52,256 nt of DNA from Phenylobacterium sp. (GTDB lineage Bacteria; Pseudomonadota; Alphaproteobacteria; Caulobacterales; Caulobacteraceae), in contig JADBZH010000103.1 of the NCBI GenBank assembly GCA_020402585.1, forward strand, positions 1-52,256, given 5' to 3'. The position numbers and the translations under genes were made by a program. Under the pieces are notes generated by a model. That model was not told the origin of the DNA and made no database searches. It worked only from the letters and a program-made list of their open reading frames with translations. Below are positions 24,167 through 33,908 of the stretch, piece by piece. The first letter of the stretch is position 1. Each line of letters starts with the position of its first letter.

Positions 24167-24630
24167 CCCGGCAGACCCGAGCGCTGGCCCCTCTGAGCGG
24201 CGCGAAGCTGGGCCAACCCCTCGCGGGCCAGCTCCCTCTGGACCGCCCGGTGCGCCTGGAAGGCGTCGCGCTCCCAGATCTGGAAGCGGTCGCCAAGCCC
24301 CACCACGACCACCCAATCGGTCAGGCCGAAGGCGTCGCAGAGCGTTTCCGGAAGCGTGATCCGGCCGGCCGTGTCGAAGCTCAACCGCGCCATGCCGCCC
24401 AGGACGGAGGTCTCCAGGGCCGAACGCAGGGGATCGCCGAACTCCAGCTCCTCGATCACGCCGATATAGCGCTCGAACAGGACCTGGCCGCCGCCCTCGA
24501 TGCAATCGGCCTCGATGGAGGGAAAGCAGACCACCCCATCGAAGGGACCGGAAACCGCGGCGCGGAACTCCTGCGGCACGACGATGCGCCGCTTGGCGTC
24601 CAGCTGCTTTTCGAACGTCGAGATGAACAT
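24163..24630 (-). CDS. mraZ: Transcriptional regulator MraZ
   Basis: DNA-binding protein with two SpoVT-AbrB folds that forms ring-shaped oligomers and regulates the dcw operon it heads. The 155-residue product begins [15 protein letters not shown] and shows the first domain (about 5-50) and a second (about 78-125, [17 protein letters not shown]). Its own promoter region contains three TGGG boxes with 10-base spacing (24738-24761), the form of operator known for MraZ, although read from the strand opposite to the gene. Confidence 0.96.
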   Translation of the reverse strand: MFISTFEKQLDAKRRIVVPQEFRAAVSGPFDGVVCFPSIEADCIEGGGQVLFERYIGVIEELEFGDPLRSALETSVLGGMARLSFDTAGRITLPETLCDAFGLTDWVVVVGLGDRFQIWERDAFQAHRAVQRELAREGLAQLRAAQRGQRSGLPG

Positions 24631-24693
24631 CCCGCAGCGTCCTGTCCTGCGCCCCCTCGGGCCGCGCCCCTGCCGATCCCGGAGCGACGCCGG

Positions 24694-24711
24694 CCACGAC
24701 CGAAGTCGTGG
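24694..24711 (-). other. UUCG-capped hairpin in the mraZ leader
   Basis: The minus strand reads CCACGAC, TTCG, GTCGTGG: a perfect 7-bp stem closed by a TTCG tetraloop, 64-81 bases before the mraZ ATG. No T-run follows, so it is unlikely to be a simple terminator. It could stabilise or regulate the dcw leader RNA; function is unknown. Confidence 0.5.
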
Positions 24712-24737
24712 GGAAAGGAGCCTGTCCAGGGTTCAAA

Positions 24738-24761
24738 TGGGCTATCATGGGATCGAATGGG
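24738..24761 (+). promoter_or_regulatory. MraZ operator: three TGGG boxes
   Basis: TGGG occurs at 24738, 24748 and 24758, exactly 10 bases apart, with AGGG at 24728 as a possible degenerate fourth box. Direct TGGGN repeats with 5-base spacers are the known MraZ target. Here they lie on the plus strand while mraZ is on the minus strand. A GANTC site (GACTC) is next to them at 24769-24773. Confidence 0.75.
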
Positions 24762-24809
24762 AAACAATGACTCTGACTGCCAATACTAAGTATTCTCAGC
24801 TGATTTCCC

Positions 24810-24824
24810 TTCAAATAGGGTTAA
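24810..24824 (+). promoter_or_regulatory. Possible CtrA site before mraZ
   Basis: TTCA-N7-TTAA, one base from the full CtrA consensus, lies 180-194 bases before the mraZ ATG and upstream of the TGGG boxes. A single near-match in a rather AT-rich stretch may be chance. Confidence 0.3.
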
Positions 24825-24920
24825 TCTCCACTGCCTCTCCACAGGCCATACAGAGAACCCTTGCCCGGAAGCCGTGGGATGGCCGGACATCTGTTGATAA
24901 GTGCGGTTTCGGAGGCGGAT

Positions 24921-25311
<391 letters not shown>

Positions 25312-25343
25312 GTTTGCAGCAGTGGCCCTCTGCGGGGCCGGCG

Positions 25344-25877
25344 TCAATCCGCAAGCCGGGCGAAGACCAGCTGGGCCCAGGCCTGGCCCTTCCAGTACCC
25401 CCGCCGGGCGAGGACGCCTTCCTGCTGGAATCCCATCCGCCTGAGCAGGGCGCAGGACCGTTCGTTCCCGACCGTCACCATGGCCTCGAGGCGCAGGAGG
25501 CCGAAGTCGGTGAAGCCCCGCGCGATCACCGCCGGCAGGAGGGTCGACATGACCCCCCTCCCCCACTGGTCGCGGGCGAGGTCATAGGCGATCTCGCCCC
25601 AGCGCCCCCGGCCGCGCTCGATCCGGTTGAAGCCCACCGTGCCGATCAGACGCCCCTCTCCCGCCCGGCGGACGCCCCAGCGCACGCCCAGCCCCTGCGC
25701 CGCCTGAGCCTCCGCCCAGTCGATGATGTCGAGGGCCTCGAACTCGGTTTGGAGGGGCTCGATGTCCATGAAGGCGCAGACCTCGGGGTCGGAGAAGAGC
25801 TCCAGCAGGCCCTCAGCGTCCGCCTCAGACAGGGCGCGCAGCTCGAAGCCGTCGACCCGGGGCGGATCGGTGATCAT
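25344..25877 (-). CDS. GNAT family N-acetyltransferase (RimJ/RimL type)
   Basis: Probable acetyl-CoA-dependent acetyltransferase; the substrate is unknown. The start MITDPPRVDGFELRAL at 25877 overlaps the amidase stop by 4 bases and gives 177 residues; the upstream frame is a shadow. The RimJ/RimL/Acetyltransf_3 pattern is clear: ELRALSEADAEGLLEL at the N terminus, a central IGTVGFNRI strand, the acetyl-CoA loop RDQWGRGVMSTLLPA, then NERSCALLRRMGFQQEG. It ends 32 bases before the 5' end of rnpB. Confidence 0.88.
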   Translation of the reverse strand: MITDPPRVDGFELRALSEADAEGLLELFSDPEVCAFMDIEPLQTEFEALDIIDWAEAQAAQGLGVRWGVRRAGEGRLIGTVGFNRIERGRGRWGEIAYDLARDQWGRGVMSTLLPAVIARGFTDFGLLRLEAMVTVGNERSCALLRRMGFQQEGVLARRGYWKGQAWAQLVFARLAD

Positions 25878-26602
25878 CCGCCGGCCAGCCGCAGGAGGGC
25901 GATCAGGCGGGCGCGGGTCAGGCCATCGGCCACGCCGTCGAAGCGGCTCTGCACCCAGTGTCGCTGGAAGGCCGAGACCACCTCCCGCGTGGCGGCGTCG
26001 AAGCGTCCGGTGGGCGCGCAGTCGTAGCCCAGCCGCGTCAGGCCGGCCTGGAAGGCGAAGACGGCGGCCCCCTCCTCCCCCTCCGCGAGGGGCGCGCCGG
26101 GCGCCGGCGGGGGCTCGACCCACAGGCCATGCCCCGCCGCCGCCAGGCGCTTCCAGGGGAAGCGCTCCCCCGGATCCTGCCTGCGGGCCGGGGTGACGTC
26201 GGAATGGCCGACAATGTCGCCGTCGGCGATGGTCCAGCGGCTGCGGATGTCGGTCACCAGGGCGATGACGGCTTCGACCTGGGGCTCGGGGAAGTCGCGA
26301 TAGCCGAACTCATGACCGGGATTGACGATCTCGATCCCGATGGAGCGGCCGTTGATGTCGGTCTGGCCCTTCCAGGAAGAGACGCCGGCGTGCCAGGCCC
26401 GCCGGGCCTCATCCACCATGCGGAAGACCCGGCCGTCCTCCTCGACGAGGTAGTGTGCGCTGACCCGCCCGCCGGGCGTGGGATCGCGAAGCCTCTCCAG
26501 GGCGGCCTCGCCGGTCTGCATGCCGGTATAGTGCAGGACGATCATGTCCGGCGGGGCGGTGCGGGTGTCGAAGTTCGGCGACGGGGCGTCGATATAGTCC
26601 AT
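25874..26602 (-). CDS. N-acetylmuramoyl-L-alanine amidase (AmpD/AmiD type) with peptidoglycan-binding domain
   Basis: Zinc amidase cleaving the MurNAc-L-Ala bond in cell wall fragments, probably for wall recycling. The start MDYIDAPSPNFDTR at 26602 gives 242 residues. Amidase_2 zinc ligands are H24 (IVLHYTGM), H133 (VGHSDV) and D143 (RRQDPGERF), with catalytic-type E91 (GIEIVNPG). A C-terminal peptidoglycan-binding domain (about 175-238) ends in helical repeats. No signal peptide is seen, so it may be cytoplasmic like AmpD, although the two-domain plan is AmiD-like. It is coupled to the downstream GNAT gene. Confidence 0.9.
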   Translation of the reverse strand: MDYIDAPSPNFDTRTAPPDMIVLHYTGMQTGEAALERLRDPTPGGRVSAHYLVEEDGRVFRMVDEARRAWHAGVSSWKGQTDINGRSIGIEIVNPGHEFGYRDFPEPQVEAVIALVTDIRSRWTIADGDIVGHSDVTPARRQDPGERFPWKRLAAAGHGLWVEPPPAPGAPLAEGEEGAAVFAFQAGLTRLGYDCAPTGRFDAATREVVSAFQRHWVQSRFDGVADGLTRARLIALLRLAGG

Positions 26603-26705
26603 GGCCGGGAAGCTAGGGGCAATCGCGCCGCGCCGCATCCAGATTGTGGCGAGGGCGGCGCTCCCTGCTGCGAGGGGTCAGGGCGGGTGTCAACTGGGAT
26701 GCCGG

Positions 26706-26876
26706 TGACCCCCTCCGGCCCGCTGCGCGGCCCACCTCCCCCTGGGGGGAGGAATTACGGAGCCATTGCTCCCCCAGGGGGGAGCTGCCGGCGAAGCCGG
26801 CTGAGGGGGTCAACGGCGGCTCAGCTGACCCCCTCCGGCCCGCTGCGCGGCCCACCTCCCCCTGGGGGGAGGAATT
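26706..26876. repeat. Dispersed palindromic repeat cluster (locus 2)
   Basis: Two identical 51-base copies (26706-26756 and 26826-26876, TGACCCCCTCC to GGGGAGGAATT) lie exactly 120 bases apart. They flank one related copy in the opposite orientation (26765-26812, ATTGCTCCCCC to GAGGGGGTCA). Each has an internal hairpin (CGGCCCGCTGCGCGG or GCCGGCGAAGCCGGC) and a C-run/G-run palindrome. It lies between the amidase and EamA genes. No coding potential of its own is seen. Confidence 0.85.
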
Positions 26877-26887
26877 GGGGGGGTCGG

Positions 26888-27784
26888 TCAGGCGCCCTGG
26901 CCGCGGCCGAAGAAGAGGACCAGTCGGGCCAGCTGGTTGAAGCGGAAGGCGATGACCAGGACGCCGGCCATGGCGAGGGCCGCCCCCAACGCCATGCGCA
27001 GGTCGACCACGTCGCCGGTGAAGATCACCCCCAGGGCGATGGTGAAGATCGGCGTCATCAGGGTCAGGGGCGAGACCAGGGTCGCCTCGTAGCGCTGGAT
27101 CAGGGTGTAGTAGAGGGTGTGGGCCAGCACCGAGACGACAAGTCCGGAGAACAGCACCGCCGCGCCCAGGGCCCAGGGGTTGGCCAGGGTCACCGCCGCC
27201 TGGCCCGTCTCGAAGGACAGGGTGTAGGCGAGGGTCGGGATCACCGAGGTCAGGCCGACCCAGGCCTGGAACTGCAGGGGCTTCACCCCCTCGATCTGCT
27301 TCATCAGCACGGCGCCGAAGGAGCCGATCACCGCCGAGGCGACGACGAAGAGCAGGCCCGCCGACATGTGCAGTCCGTCAGGGTTCCACATGACCAGGAC
27401 GACGCCGGCCAGGGTCATGGCCGTCCCGGCGATCCGGCGGGCGTCCAGGCGCTCGCCCAGGAGGAACCAGGACAGGACCGCCGTGACCGGCACGCCCAGC
27501 TGGCTGACGATGGCGACCGCTGAGGGACTGGCGGTCTCAAGGGCGAAGAAGACGAGGGCGAAGGTCCCGCAGCCCATGCACAGGCCCACCAGGATCATCC
27601 GCCAGAGGGGCCGGGGGACGTTCCGGAGCCAGGGCCAGACCACCGCCAGCACGACAGCGAAGCGCAGGGCCGCATAGAACATGGGAGGCGCGCTCAGGTT
27701 GGCGATCACCAGCTTGGAGATGATCGAATTGGCCGCCCAGATCAGGCAGACCAGCGTCATCAGGCCAAAGTCGCGCGGGCTCAT
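26888..27784 (-). CDS. EamA/DMT family transporter
   Basis: Inner-membrane permease of the drug/metabolite transporter superfamily, 298 residues with ten predicted helices in two EamA repeats (about 5-135 and 145-280). The repeats start with LVCLIWAANSIISKL and FVVASAVIGSFGAVLMK, and the first ends with GTAMTLAGVVLVMW. The substrate cannot be read from the sequence; amino acids or metabolites are usual. It is divergent from the gamma-carbonic anhydrase gene, with 109 bases between the starts. Confidence 0.92.
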   Translation of the reverse strand: MSPRDFGLMTLVCLIWAANSIISKLVIANLSAPPMFYAALRFAVVLAVVWPWLRNVPRPLWRMILVGLCMGCGTFALVFFALETASPSAVAIVSQLGVPVTAVLSWFLLGERLDARRIAGTAMTLAGVVLVMWNPDGLHMSAGLLFVVASAVIGSFGAVLMKQIEGVKPLQFQAWVGLTSVIPTLAYTLSFETGQAAVTLANPWALGAAVLFSGLVVSVLAHTLYYTLIQRYEATLVSPLTLMTPIFTIALGVIFTGDVVDLRMALGAALAMAGVLVIAFRFNQLARLVLFFGRGQGA

Positions 27785-27893
27785 GCCGGGGCTTTCGCCC
27801 GCTTTGGCGACAAGGGCAACGCCTTTCCCACCGCCCGGGGCGCCTTGTCAGGGTGCGCTGGGCGGGCGAGGCTGCAGGCAAACGGAGGCGCAG

Positions 27894-28499
27894 ATGAGCG
27901 GACCCTTTCTCGGACCCGACGTGAAGGACCTGGGCGCGGCCTGGATCGACCCTTCGGCCCGGCTGTTCGGCGCGGTGGAGATTCATCCCGGCGCCTCGGT
28001 CTGGTGCAATGTGGTCGTGCGCGCCGAGAGCGACCGGGTGGTGATCGGGCCCCGCGCCAACATCCAGGACTTCGTGATGATCCACGTGGGCGCCGGCACA
28101 GGGACCCTTATCGGCGCCGACTGCTCGATCACCCACCACGTCACCCTGCATGGCTGCGAGATCGGCGAGGCCTGCCTGATCGGCATCGGCGCCACCATCA
28201 TGGACGGCTGCCGGATCGGAGCGGGCTCAATCGTCGCCGGGGGCGCTTTCCTGAAGGAGGGGACGGTGATCCCCCCCGGCTCCATCGTCATGGGCTCACC
28301 CGGCGCAGTAACCCGCACCCGGGACAACACCCTGGCGAACCGGCTGAACGCCTTTCTCTACCGGCGGAATGCGGAAGCCTATGCGACCGGGGACTACCGT
28401 CTCTGGTCCACCGAGGGCTTCCGCGCCGAAATGGCCGCCGAGCGCACGCGCCTGGCGGCCGAGCTTCAGGCCGCGGCGCCGAGCGACAGGGCCTCGTAA
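27894..28499 (+). CDS. Gamma carbonic anhydrase family protein
   Basis: Left-handed beta-helix protein of the hexapeptide-repeat superfamily; members are carbonic anhydrases or carnitine operon (CaiE/PaaY-like) proteins. The ATG at 27894 follows GGAGG. The 201 residues contain the metal ligands H64 (VMIHVG), H81 and H86 (HHVTLHGC) and the conserved NIQD motif (57-59). An extra C-terminal helix, ending in AAELQAAAPSDRAS, goes beyond the core. Its 3' end overlaps the convergent acyl-CoA dehydrogenase gene by 34 bases. Confidence 0.9.
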   Translation: MSGPFLGPDVKDLGAAWIDPSARLFGAVEIHPGASVWCNVVVRAESDRVVIGPRANIQDFVMIHVGAGTGTLIGADCSITHHVTLHGCEIGEACLIGIGATIMDGCRIGAGSIVAGGAFLKEGTVIPPGSIVMGSPGAVTRTRDNTLANRLNAFLYRRNAEAYATGDYRLWSTEGFRAEMAAERTRLAAELQAAAPSDRAS

Positions 28500-29611
28500 C
28501 GCGCCAGGTGATGGTCGGTGGAGCCGAACAGGCCCTCGATCATGGTCGCGCGCTTGAAGTAGTGGCCGATGGCCATCTCGTCGGTCACGCCCATGCCGCC
28601 GTGGAGTTGGACGGCGTTCTGCCCGACGAACTTGCAGGCCTTGCCGATCTGCACCTTGGCGGCCGAGGCGGCCTTGGCCCGCTCGGCGTCGCTGTCGGAC
28701 AGGCGGATGGTGGCCATGTAGGTCATCGAGATCGACTGCTCGAGCTGGATGAACATGTCGACCATGCGATGCTGAAGGACCTGGAAGGACGAGATCGGCA
28801 CGCCGAACTGCTTGCGCTGCTTGGTGTACTCCACCGTGCCTTCCTGCAGACGGCGCAGGACGCCGCAGGCCTCGGCGCAGGTGGCGGCGATGGCTTCGTC
28901 CATCACCTTCTCGACCAGGGGCAGGGCCTCGCCCTCGCCGCCGACCCGGGCCTCGGCGCCCAGGACGACGTTCTCGAAATAGACCTCCGAGGCGCGGAAG
29001 CCGTCGACGGTCGGGTAGTCGCGGGTGGTCACGCCCTTGGCCGACTTCGGCACGATGAAGACGGACACTCCGCCGGCGTCGCGCTGGCCGCCGCCGGTGC
29101 GGGCCGTGACGACCAGGTGGGTGGCGTAGGGCGCGCCCACCACCACGGCCTTGTGGCCATTGAGGACGTAGCCCGCGCCATCCTTGCGGGCGGTCGTCTT
29201 CAGGTCGCGGATGTTGTAGCGGCCCTGCGGCTCGGCGTAGGCGAAGGCGAAGATGGCCTTGCCGGCGATGATCTGGCCGATCATCTCCTCGGCGCCGGCC
29301 GGGGCGCCGTGCTTCAGGAAGCCGCCGCCGATGACCACCGTGCCGAGATAGGGCTCGACCACGAGGGCCTTACCCAGCTCTTCCATGACCACCATGTTCT
29401 CGGTGTAGCCGCCGCCCAGGCCGCCGAGGGCCTCCGGGAAGGCCGCCCCCAGGATGCCCAGCTCATCGGCGAAGGCGCTCCAGACGTCCGGGCGCCAGAA
29501 GGGCTCGCGCCCCAAGGCCGCCCGGCGCTGGTCGAAACCATAGTTGTCCGCCAGGTAGCTCGCGACCGTGTCGCGGAGCATCGACTGTTCTTCGGTGAAG
29601 CTGAAATCCAT
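28466..29611 (-). CDS. Acyl-CoA dehydrogenase (second of a pair)
   Basis: FAD-dependent oxidation of an acyl-CoA thioester to the enoyl-CoA. The 381 residues show the three-domain ACAD pattern: MDFSFTEEQSMLRDT, central AYAEPQGRYN and VVVGAPYATHLVV, and the C-terminal VQLHGGMGVTDEMAIGHYFKR. The usual catalytic Glu position in the last loop is not a Tyr-Glu-Gly here (IEGLFGSTDHHL). It lies 48 bases after the other dehydrogenase; such pairs can form hetero-oligomers. Substrate not evident. Confidence 0.92.
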   Translation of the reverse strand: MDFSFTEEQSMLRDTVASYLADNYGFDQRRAALGREPFWRPDVWSAFADELGILGAAFPEALGGLGGGYTENMVVMEELGKALVVEPYLGTVVIGGGFLKHGAPAGAEEMIGQIIAGKAIFAFAYAEPQGRYNIRDLKTTARKDGAGYVLNGHKAVVVGAPYATHLVVTARTGGGQRDAGGVSVFIVPKSAKGVTTRDYPTVDGFRASEVYFENVVLGAEARVGGEGEALPLVEKVMDEAIAATCAEACGVLRRLQEGTVEYTKQRKQFGVPISSFQVLQHRMVDMFIQLEQSISMTYMATIRLSDSDAERAKAASAAKVQIGKACKFVGQNAVQLHGGMGVTDEMAIGHYFKRATMIEGLFGSTDHHLARYEALSLGAAA

Positions 29612-29659
29612 GTTCGTCCCGCCCGGGGCCGCAGCCCCTCCTGAATGTCCTAGGGTGTT

Positions 29660-30862
29660 TTAGAGGCCCAGCACCATCTTGGAGATGATGTTGCGCTGGA
29701 TCTCGTTGGAGCCGCCATAGATCGAGGTCTTGCGGCCGTTGAAGTAGTCGCCCGCCAGGCCCAGGGCGTGGTTGGGGCCAATACCGGAGTTGTGGCCCGC
29801 ATCGCCCAGGAAGGGGGCGCCGTAGTGCCCGGCGGCCTCCAGGGCCAGTTCCTGCAGGCGCTGCTGGATCTCGGTGCCCTTGATCTTGAGGATCGAGCTC
29901 TCCGGGCCGGGGCCCTTGCCGCTGGACTCGCCGGCCAGGGTGCGCAGTTCGGTGAACTCCAGTGCGGTCAGGTCGATCTCCAGTTCGGCCACCTTCCGGC
30001 GGAAGAAGGCGTCCTCGATCAGGGCGCCGCCGGCGTCGGACAGCTCCGTGGAGGCCATCTGGCGCAGGCGCTCGAGGCCGCGCTTGGAGCGCGCCACCCC
30101 GGCGATGCCGGACCGCTCGTGAGCCAGCAGGGCCTTGGCGCAGGTCCAGCCCTGGTTCTCGTGGAAGATGCGGTTCTCGACCGGCACCTTCACATTGTCG
30201 AGGAAGACGTCGTTGACCTCGTGGCCGCCTTCCAGTGTCGTGATGCGACGCACCGAGATGCCCGGGGTCTTCATGTCGATGAGCAGGAAGGAGATGCCCG
30301 ACTGCGGCTTGGCGTCGGGGTCGGTGCGCACCAGGAAGAAGCCCCAGTCGGCATGCTGGCCCAGGGTCGTCCAGGTCTTCTGGCCGTTGACGATGTAGTA
30401 TTCCTTGCCGTCGTCGCCGGTGACGCGCTCGGCGCGGGTCTTGAGGCTGGCGAGGTCAGAGCCCGAGCCCGGCTCGGAATAGCCCTGGCACCACCAGACG
30501 AGGCCGTCGCGGACGCCCGGGAGGAAGCGCTGCTTCTGCTCCTCGGTGCCGAAGGTGTAGAGCACGGGCGCCAGCATGGAGACGCCGAAGGGCAGGATGC
30601 CGATGGTGTCGGCCCGGGCCTGCTCCTCGGACCAGATGTACTTCTGGGTGGGGGTCCAGCCGGTGCCGCCCAGCTCCACCGGCCAGGAGGGGACCGCCCA
30701 GCCCTTCTGGGCGAGGATCCGGTGCCAGGAGAGATAGTCCTCCTTGCTCAGGGTCTCATCGCGTTCCTGCTTCTCGCGCAGCGCCCTCGGGTAGTTTTCG
30801 GCGATGAAGGTGCGGACCTCCAGGCGGAAGGCGTTGTCCTCGGGGGAGAAATCCAGGTTCAT
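29660..30862 (-). CDS. Acyl-CoA dehydrogenase (first of a pair)
   Basis: Acyl-CoA dehydrogenase family flavoenzyme. The start MNLDFSPEDNAFRLEVR at 30862 gives 400 residues; the longer open frame has no family similarity. FAD and substrate motifs WCQGYSEPGSGSDLASLKT and INGQKTWTTLGQHAD-like (VNGQKTWTTLG) are clear, and the C terminus reads SIYGGSNEIQRNIISKMVLGL over the FAD-binding loop. The residue after Tyr in that loop is Gly, not the Glu of MCAD-type enzymes, so the base may be elsewhere. It heads a two-gene operon. Confidence 0.93.
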   Translation of the reverse strand: MNLDFSPEDNAFRLEVRTFIAENYPRALREKQERDETLSKEDYLSWHRILAQKGWAVPSWPVELGGTGWTPTQKYIWSEEQARADTIGILPFGVSMLAPVLYTFGTEEQKQRFLPGVRDGLVWWCQGYSEPGSGSDLASLKTRAERVTGDDGKEYYIVNGQKTWTTLGQHADWGFFLVRTDPDAKPQSGISFLLIDMKTPGISVRRITTLEGGHEVNDVFLDNVKVPVENRIFHENQGWTCAKALLAHERSGIAGVARSKRGLERLRQMASTELSDAGGALIEDAFFRRKVAELEIDLTALEFTELRTLAGESSGKGPGPESSILKIKGTEIQQRLQELALEAAGHYGAPFLGDAGHNSGIGPNHALGLAGDYFNGRKTSIYGGSNEIQRNIISKMVLGL

Positions 30863-31100
30863 GAGAAAGCTCCGGCGTCTGGCGCGGAAATACGCGCCGT
30901 TCCGTCTCTCCACATAGGTGAAGGAGCCCGGGTTGAAAAGCCGCCCGTCCCGATGACGTTGGGACAGCCGCCTCCTGCACCGCCGCCTGGACCGCCGGCC
31001 GCGCCGGGGGCTTGCCGCAGCGGGGCTAGCGGGCCCAATATGCAGCCTTGCTATTCTCCAGGCGACAGAGGCTCCGTCGCCGCCGGACAGGCCCTTCCCC

Positions 31101-31289
31101 ATGCGCACGCCCTGCATCAAGATCTGCGTCGTCGATGGCGAAAGTGGCCTTTGCATGGGCTGCTACCGACGCCTGAACGAGGTTGCAGGCTGGTCGAAGA
31201 TGACGCCTGAGGCGCGGGACGCGGTCATGGCGGAGCTGCCGTCGCGGGTGAACCTGATCCGCCCGGAGAAACGGGCCATGTTCTCGTAA
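31101..31289 (+). CDS. DUF1289 domain protein, cysteine-rich
   Basis: A 62-residue protein of the DUF1289 family. Four cysteines (C5, C9, C18, C21) in the pattern CIKIC...GLCMGCYR suggest a small metal-binding module. The following RRLNEVAGWSKMTPEARDA, shared by the family, is a short helical part. No function is established for the family. It is divergent from the acyl-CoA dehydrogenase genes, with 238 bases between the starts in which no other gene was seen. Confidence 0.88.
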   Translation: MRTPCIKICVVDGESGLCMGCYRRLNEVAGWSKMTPEARDAVMAELPSRVNLIRPEKRAMFS

Positions 31290-31921
31290 GGACTTGGCCT
31301 CTCGCTCCTGCCAGACCCGGACTCTGACAGGGGAGAACAGGCGCCATCTCCTCGCGGCGCTGGCCGCCCAGACGGCCGAGAGCGACGAGATCCGCTTCGG
31401 CCAGCTCTGAGGCCGACCGCCCCTCCGGCGATGTTCATAACCGGCTAACCATCCTCGACTAGCGTGGGCGTGTTGGAATGGGTTCCGGAGACGCAGAGGC
31501 CATGCACAGGAAGGCGATGATCGCCCTGGCCTCCGCCATCGCGGCCGTGGCCGCCGGCCAGGCCGTCCTGACCCTGGCGCCCGGCGTGCGCGCCTCCTCG
31601 GCGGTCCTTCCGCCGGCAGGGGGGGCCTCTCCGAGCCCCGCCGCCGTGGCGATGGGCAAGGACGGGCATTACTGGGCGCAGGTCCAGGTCAATGGCCAGT
31701 CCGTCCGCATGCTGGTCGACACCGGCGCCACCGTTGTCTCCCTGACCGCCGCTGACGCCCGCCGCGTGGGCCTCGATCCCGACGCCCTGACCTACGGCCT
31801 GAAGGTGGCGACCGCCGCCGGTGAGGCCCGCGCCGCCCGGATCACCCTGGCCTCCGTGGGGGTGGATGGGGCGGTGGTGCAGAATGTCGACGCCCTGGTG
31901 CTTGACCGGGATACCGACGCC

Positions 31922-32965
<1,044 letters not shown>

Positions 32966-33030
32966 TCGCGTCCTGCGCCTTTCCCGTCCTGCCGGGATCC
33001 GATGCCGCCGCACTAGATCAGCCGTCCGGC

Positions 33031-33188
33031 GCTTGCAAACGGGAATCCAGGGAGAAGCGGCCCGACCTCGCCGGCAGGCCAATCCCGCGCTGGATCAAGC
33101 CCGCTCGCAGGGCGACCCCTTTTCAGAGGGCGATGGCGGCGGCCTTGTCCATGTGGAGCCGCCGGGAGACGCTGGCTGACGCCCTGCA
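33031..33188 (-). pseudogene. Decayed 3' fragment of the GNAT gene
   Basis: The minus strand translates as KAAAIAL-stop-KGVALRAGLIQRG, closely matching TAIALYEKVALRTGFIQYR at the C terminus of the intact GNAT gene at 33909-34379. An internal stop replaces the tyrosine codon, and the part further upstream has shifted frame. It lies immediately 5' of intact dusA, as the intact GNAT lies 5' of the decayed dusA copy. It is one half of a duplicated junction. Confidence 0.8.
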
Positions 33189-33203
33189 CCTTCGGCTGAC
33201 CCG

Positions 33204-33629
33204 TCAGGCGGCCGGCCCCCGGCCTCGCGCCGCCGCGAACAGGGCGATGGTGGTGAGCAGCAGGTAGACGGCGATGGCGCCGTGCCGGGCGACGGTCAGG
33301 GTCGCGGCCCCGGCCTGGTGGGCGATCCATGCATCCCCCACAGGCATGACGAGGGCCGCCAGCGCCGTCCACTTGAGCGCAGTCAGGTCGCGACGGACCA
33401 GGAAAAGGGTGACCAGGAGGGCGATGAAGGCCGTCCTCAGGCCGTAGATGAGCACCCACGAGGGATCTCCGCCCACCGGAAGCGGAGCCCCCATGTAGAC
33501 GGCGAAGGCCGCGGGATCGAGGCTGACGCGAAGGACGTTGAAGGCCTGCAGCCCGGCCATCGGGACAGCCATCCAGAAGCCCGCCGTGCGGAGGGGCGGG
33601 CGCGCGGGGATCGTCTGGGTCTGTGACAT
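33204..33629 (-). CDS. Small four-helix membrane protein, DUF4267-like
   Basis: A 141-residue protein with four predicted membrane helices (about 16-36, 58-82, 88-103 and 117-137). It contains YGLRTAFIALLV and ALVMPVGDAWIAHQ, resembling the DUF4267 family, whose function is unknown. The start at 33629 (MSQTQTIPARP) was chosen because GGAGGAA lies just before it. It sits between the two decayed halves of the dusA/GNAT duplication, so it may have been trapped or inserted there. Confidence 0.75.
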   Translation of the reverse strand: MSQTQTIPARPPLRTAGFWMAVPMAGLQAFNVLRVSLDPAAFAVYMGAPLPVGGDPSWVLIYGLRTAFIALLVTLFLVRRDLTALKWTALAALVMPVGDAWIAHQAGAATLTVARHGAIAVYLLLTTIALFAAARGRGPAA

Positions 33630-33745
33630 GGGTTCCTCCATTGCTCACGGGGAGGGTAGAGGTCCTTGGGGCGCCGCAGGCCATGAGATCGGGCGTCTAC
33701 GGATGAGCCCAGCTCAACCATGCCTTCAGACCTCCGGTCCGGCGG

Positions 33746-33892
33746 GCGGTCGCCATGGAGGACCTCAGCGCTGGCGACCCTCTCAGTGTAGAGCAAGCCG
33801 CGCCGCATCAGCATCCGGTGGCACGGGCAGCCGCGACGGTCGTCTCAGTCCATGATCCGGAGGACGGAGAAGCGGTGGGAGGTCGGGGTCAT
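33746..33892 (-). pseudogene. Decayed 5' fragment of dusA
   Basis: The minus strand reads MTPTSHRFSVLRIMD, a stop, then about 16 residues later MLMRRGLLYTERVASAEVL. This aligns with the dusA N terminus, where the stop replaces W16. The upstream bases GGTCGGGGTCATTCGC also match. The fragment ends after HGDR, about 50 codons in. It lies immediately downstream of the intact GNAT gene. Confidence 0.85.
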
Positions 33893-33908
33893 TCGCTCCC
33901 GGCGCTTG

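Noticed and set aside
24892..24900. TTATCAACA on the minus strand, near-match to a DnaA box
   Set aside because: One isolated near-match next to rnpB, with no second box.
26706..26876. Possible CRISPR-like direct repeats (two identical 51-base copies)
   Set aside because: Only two copies, the spacer is itself an inverted copy of the element, and no cas genes are present.
31290..31430. Possible short coding fragment ending IRFGQL before the retropepsin gene
   Set aside because: No start codon with a ribosome site in frame and no recognised similarity.
33013..33684. Minus-strand open frame of 223 codons
   Set aside because: Wrong frame across the DUF4267-like gene and the decayed GNAT copy.
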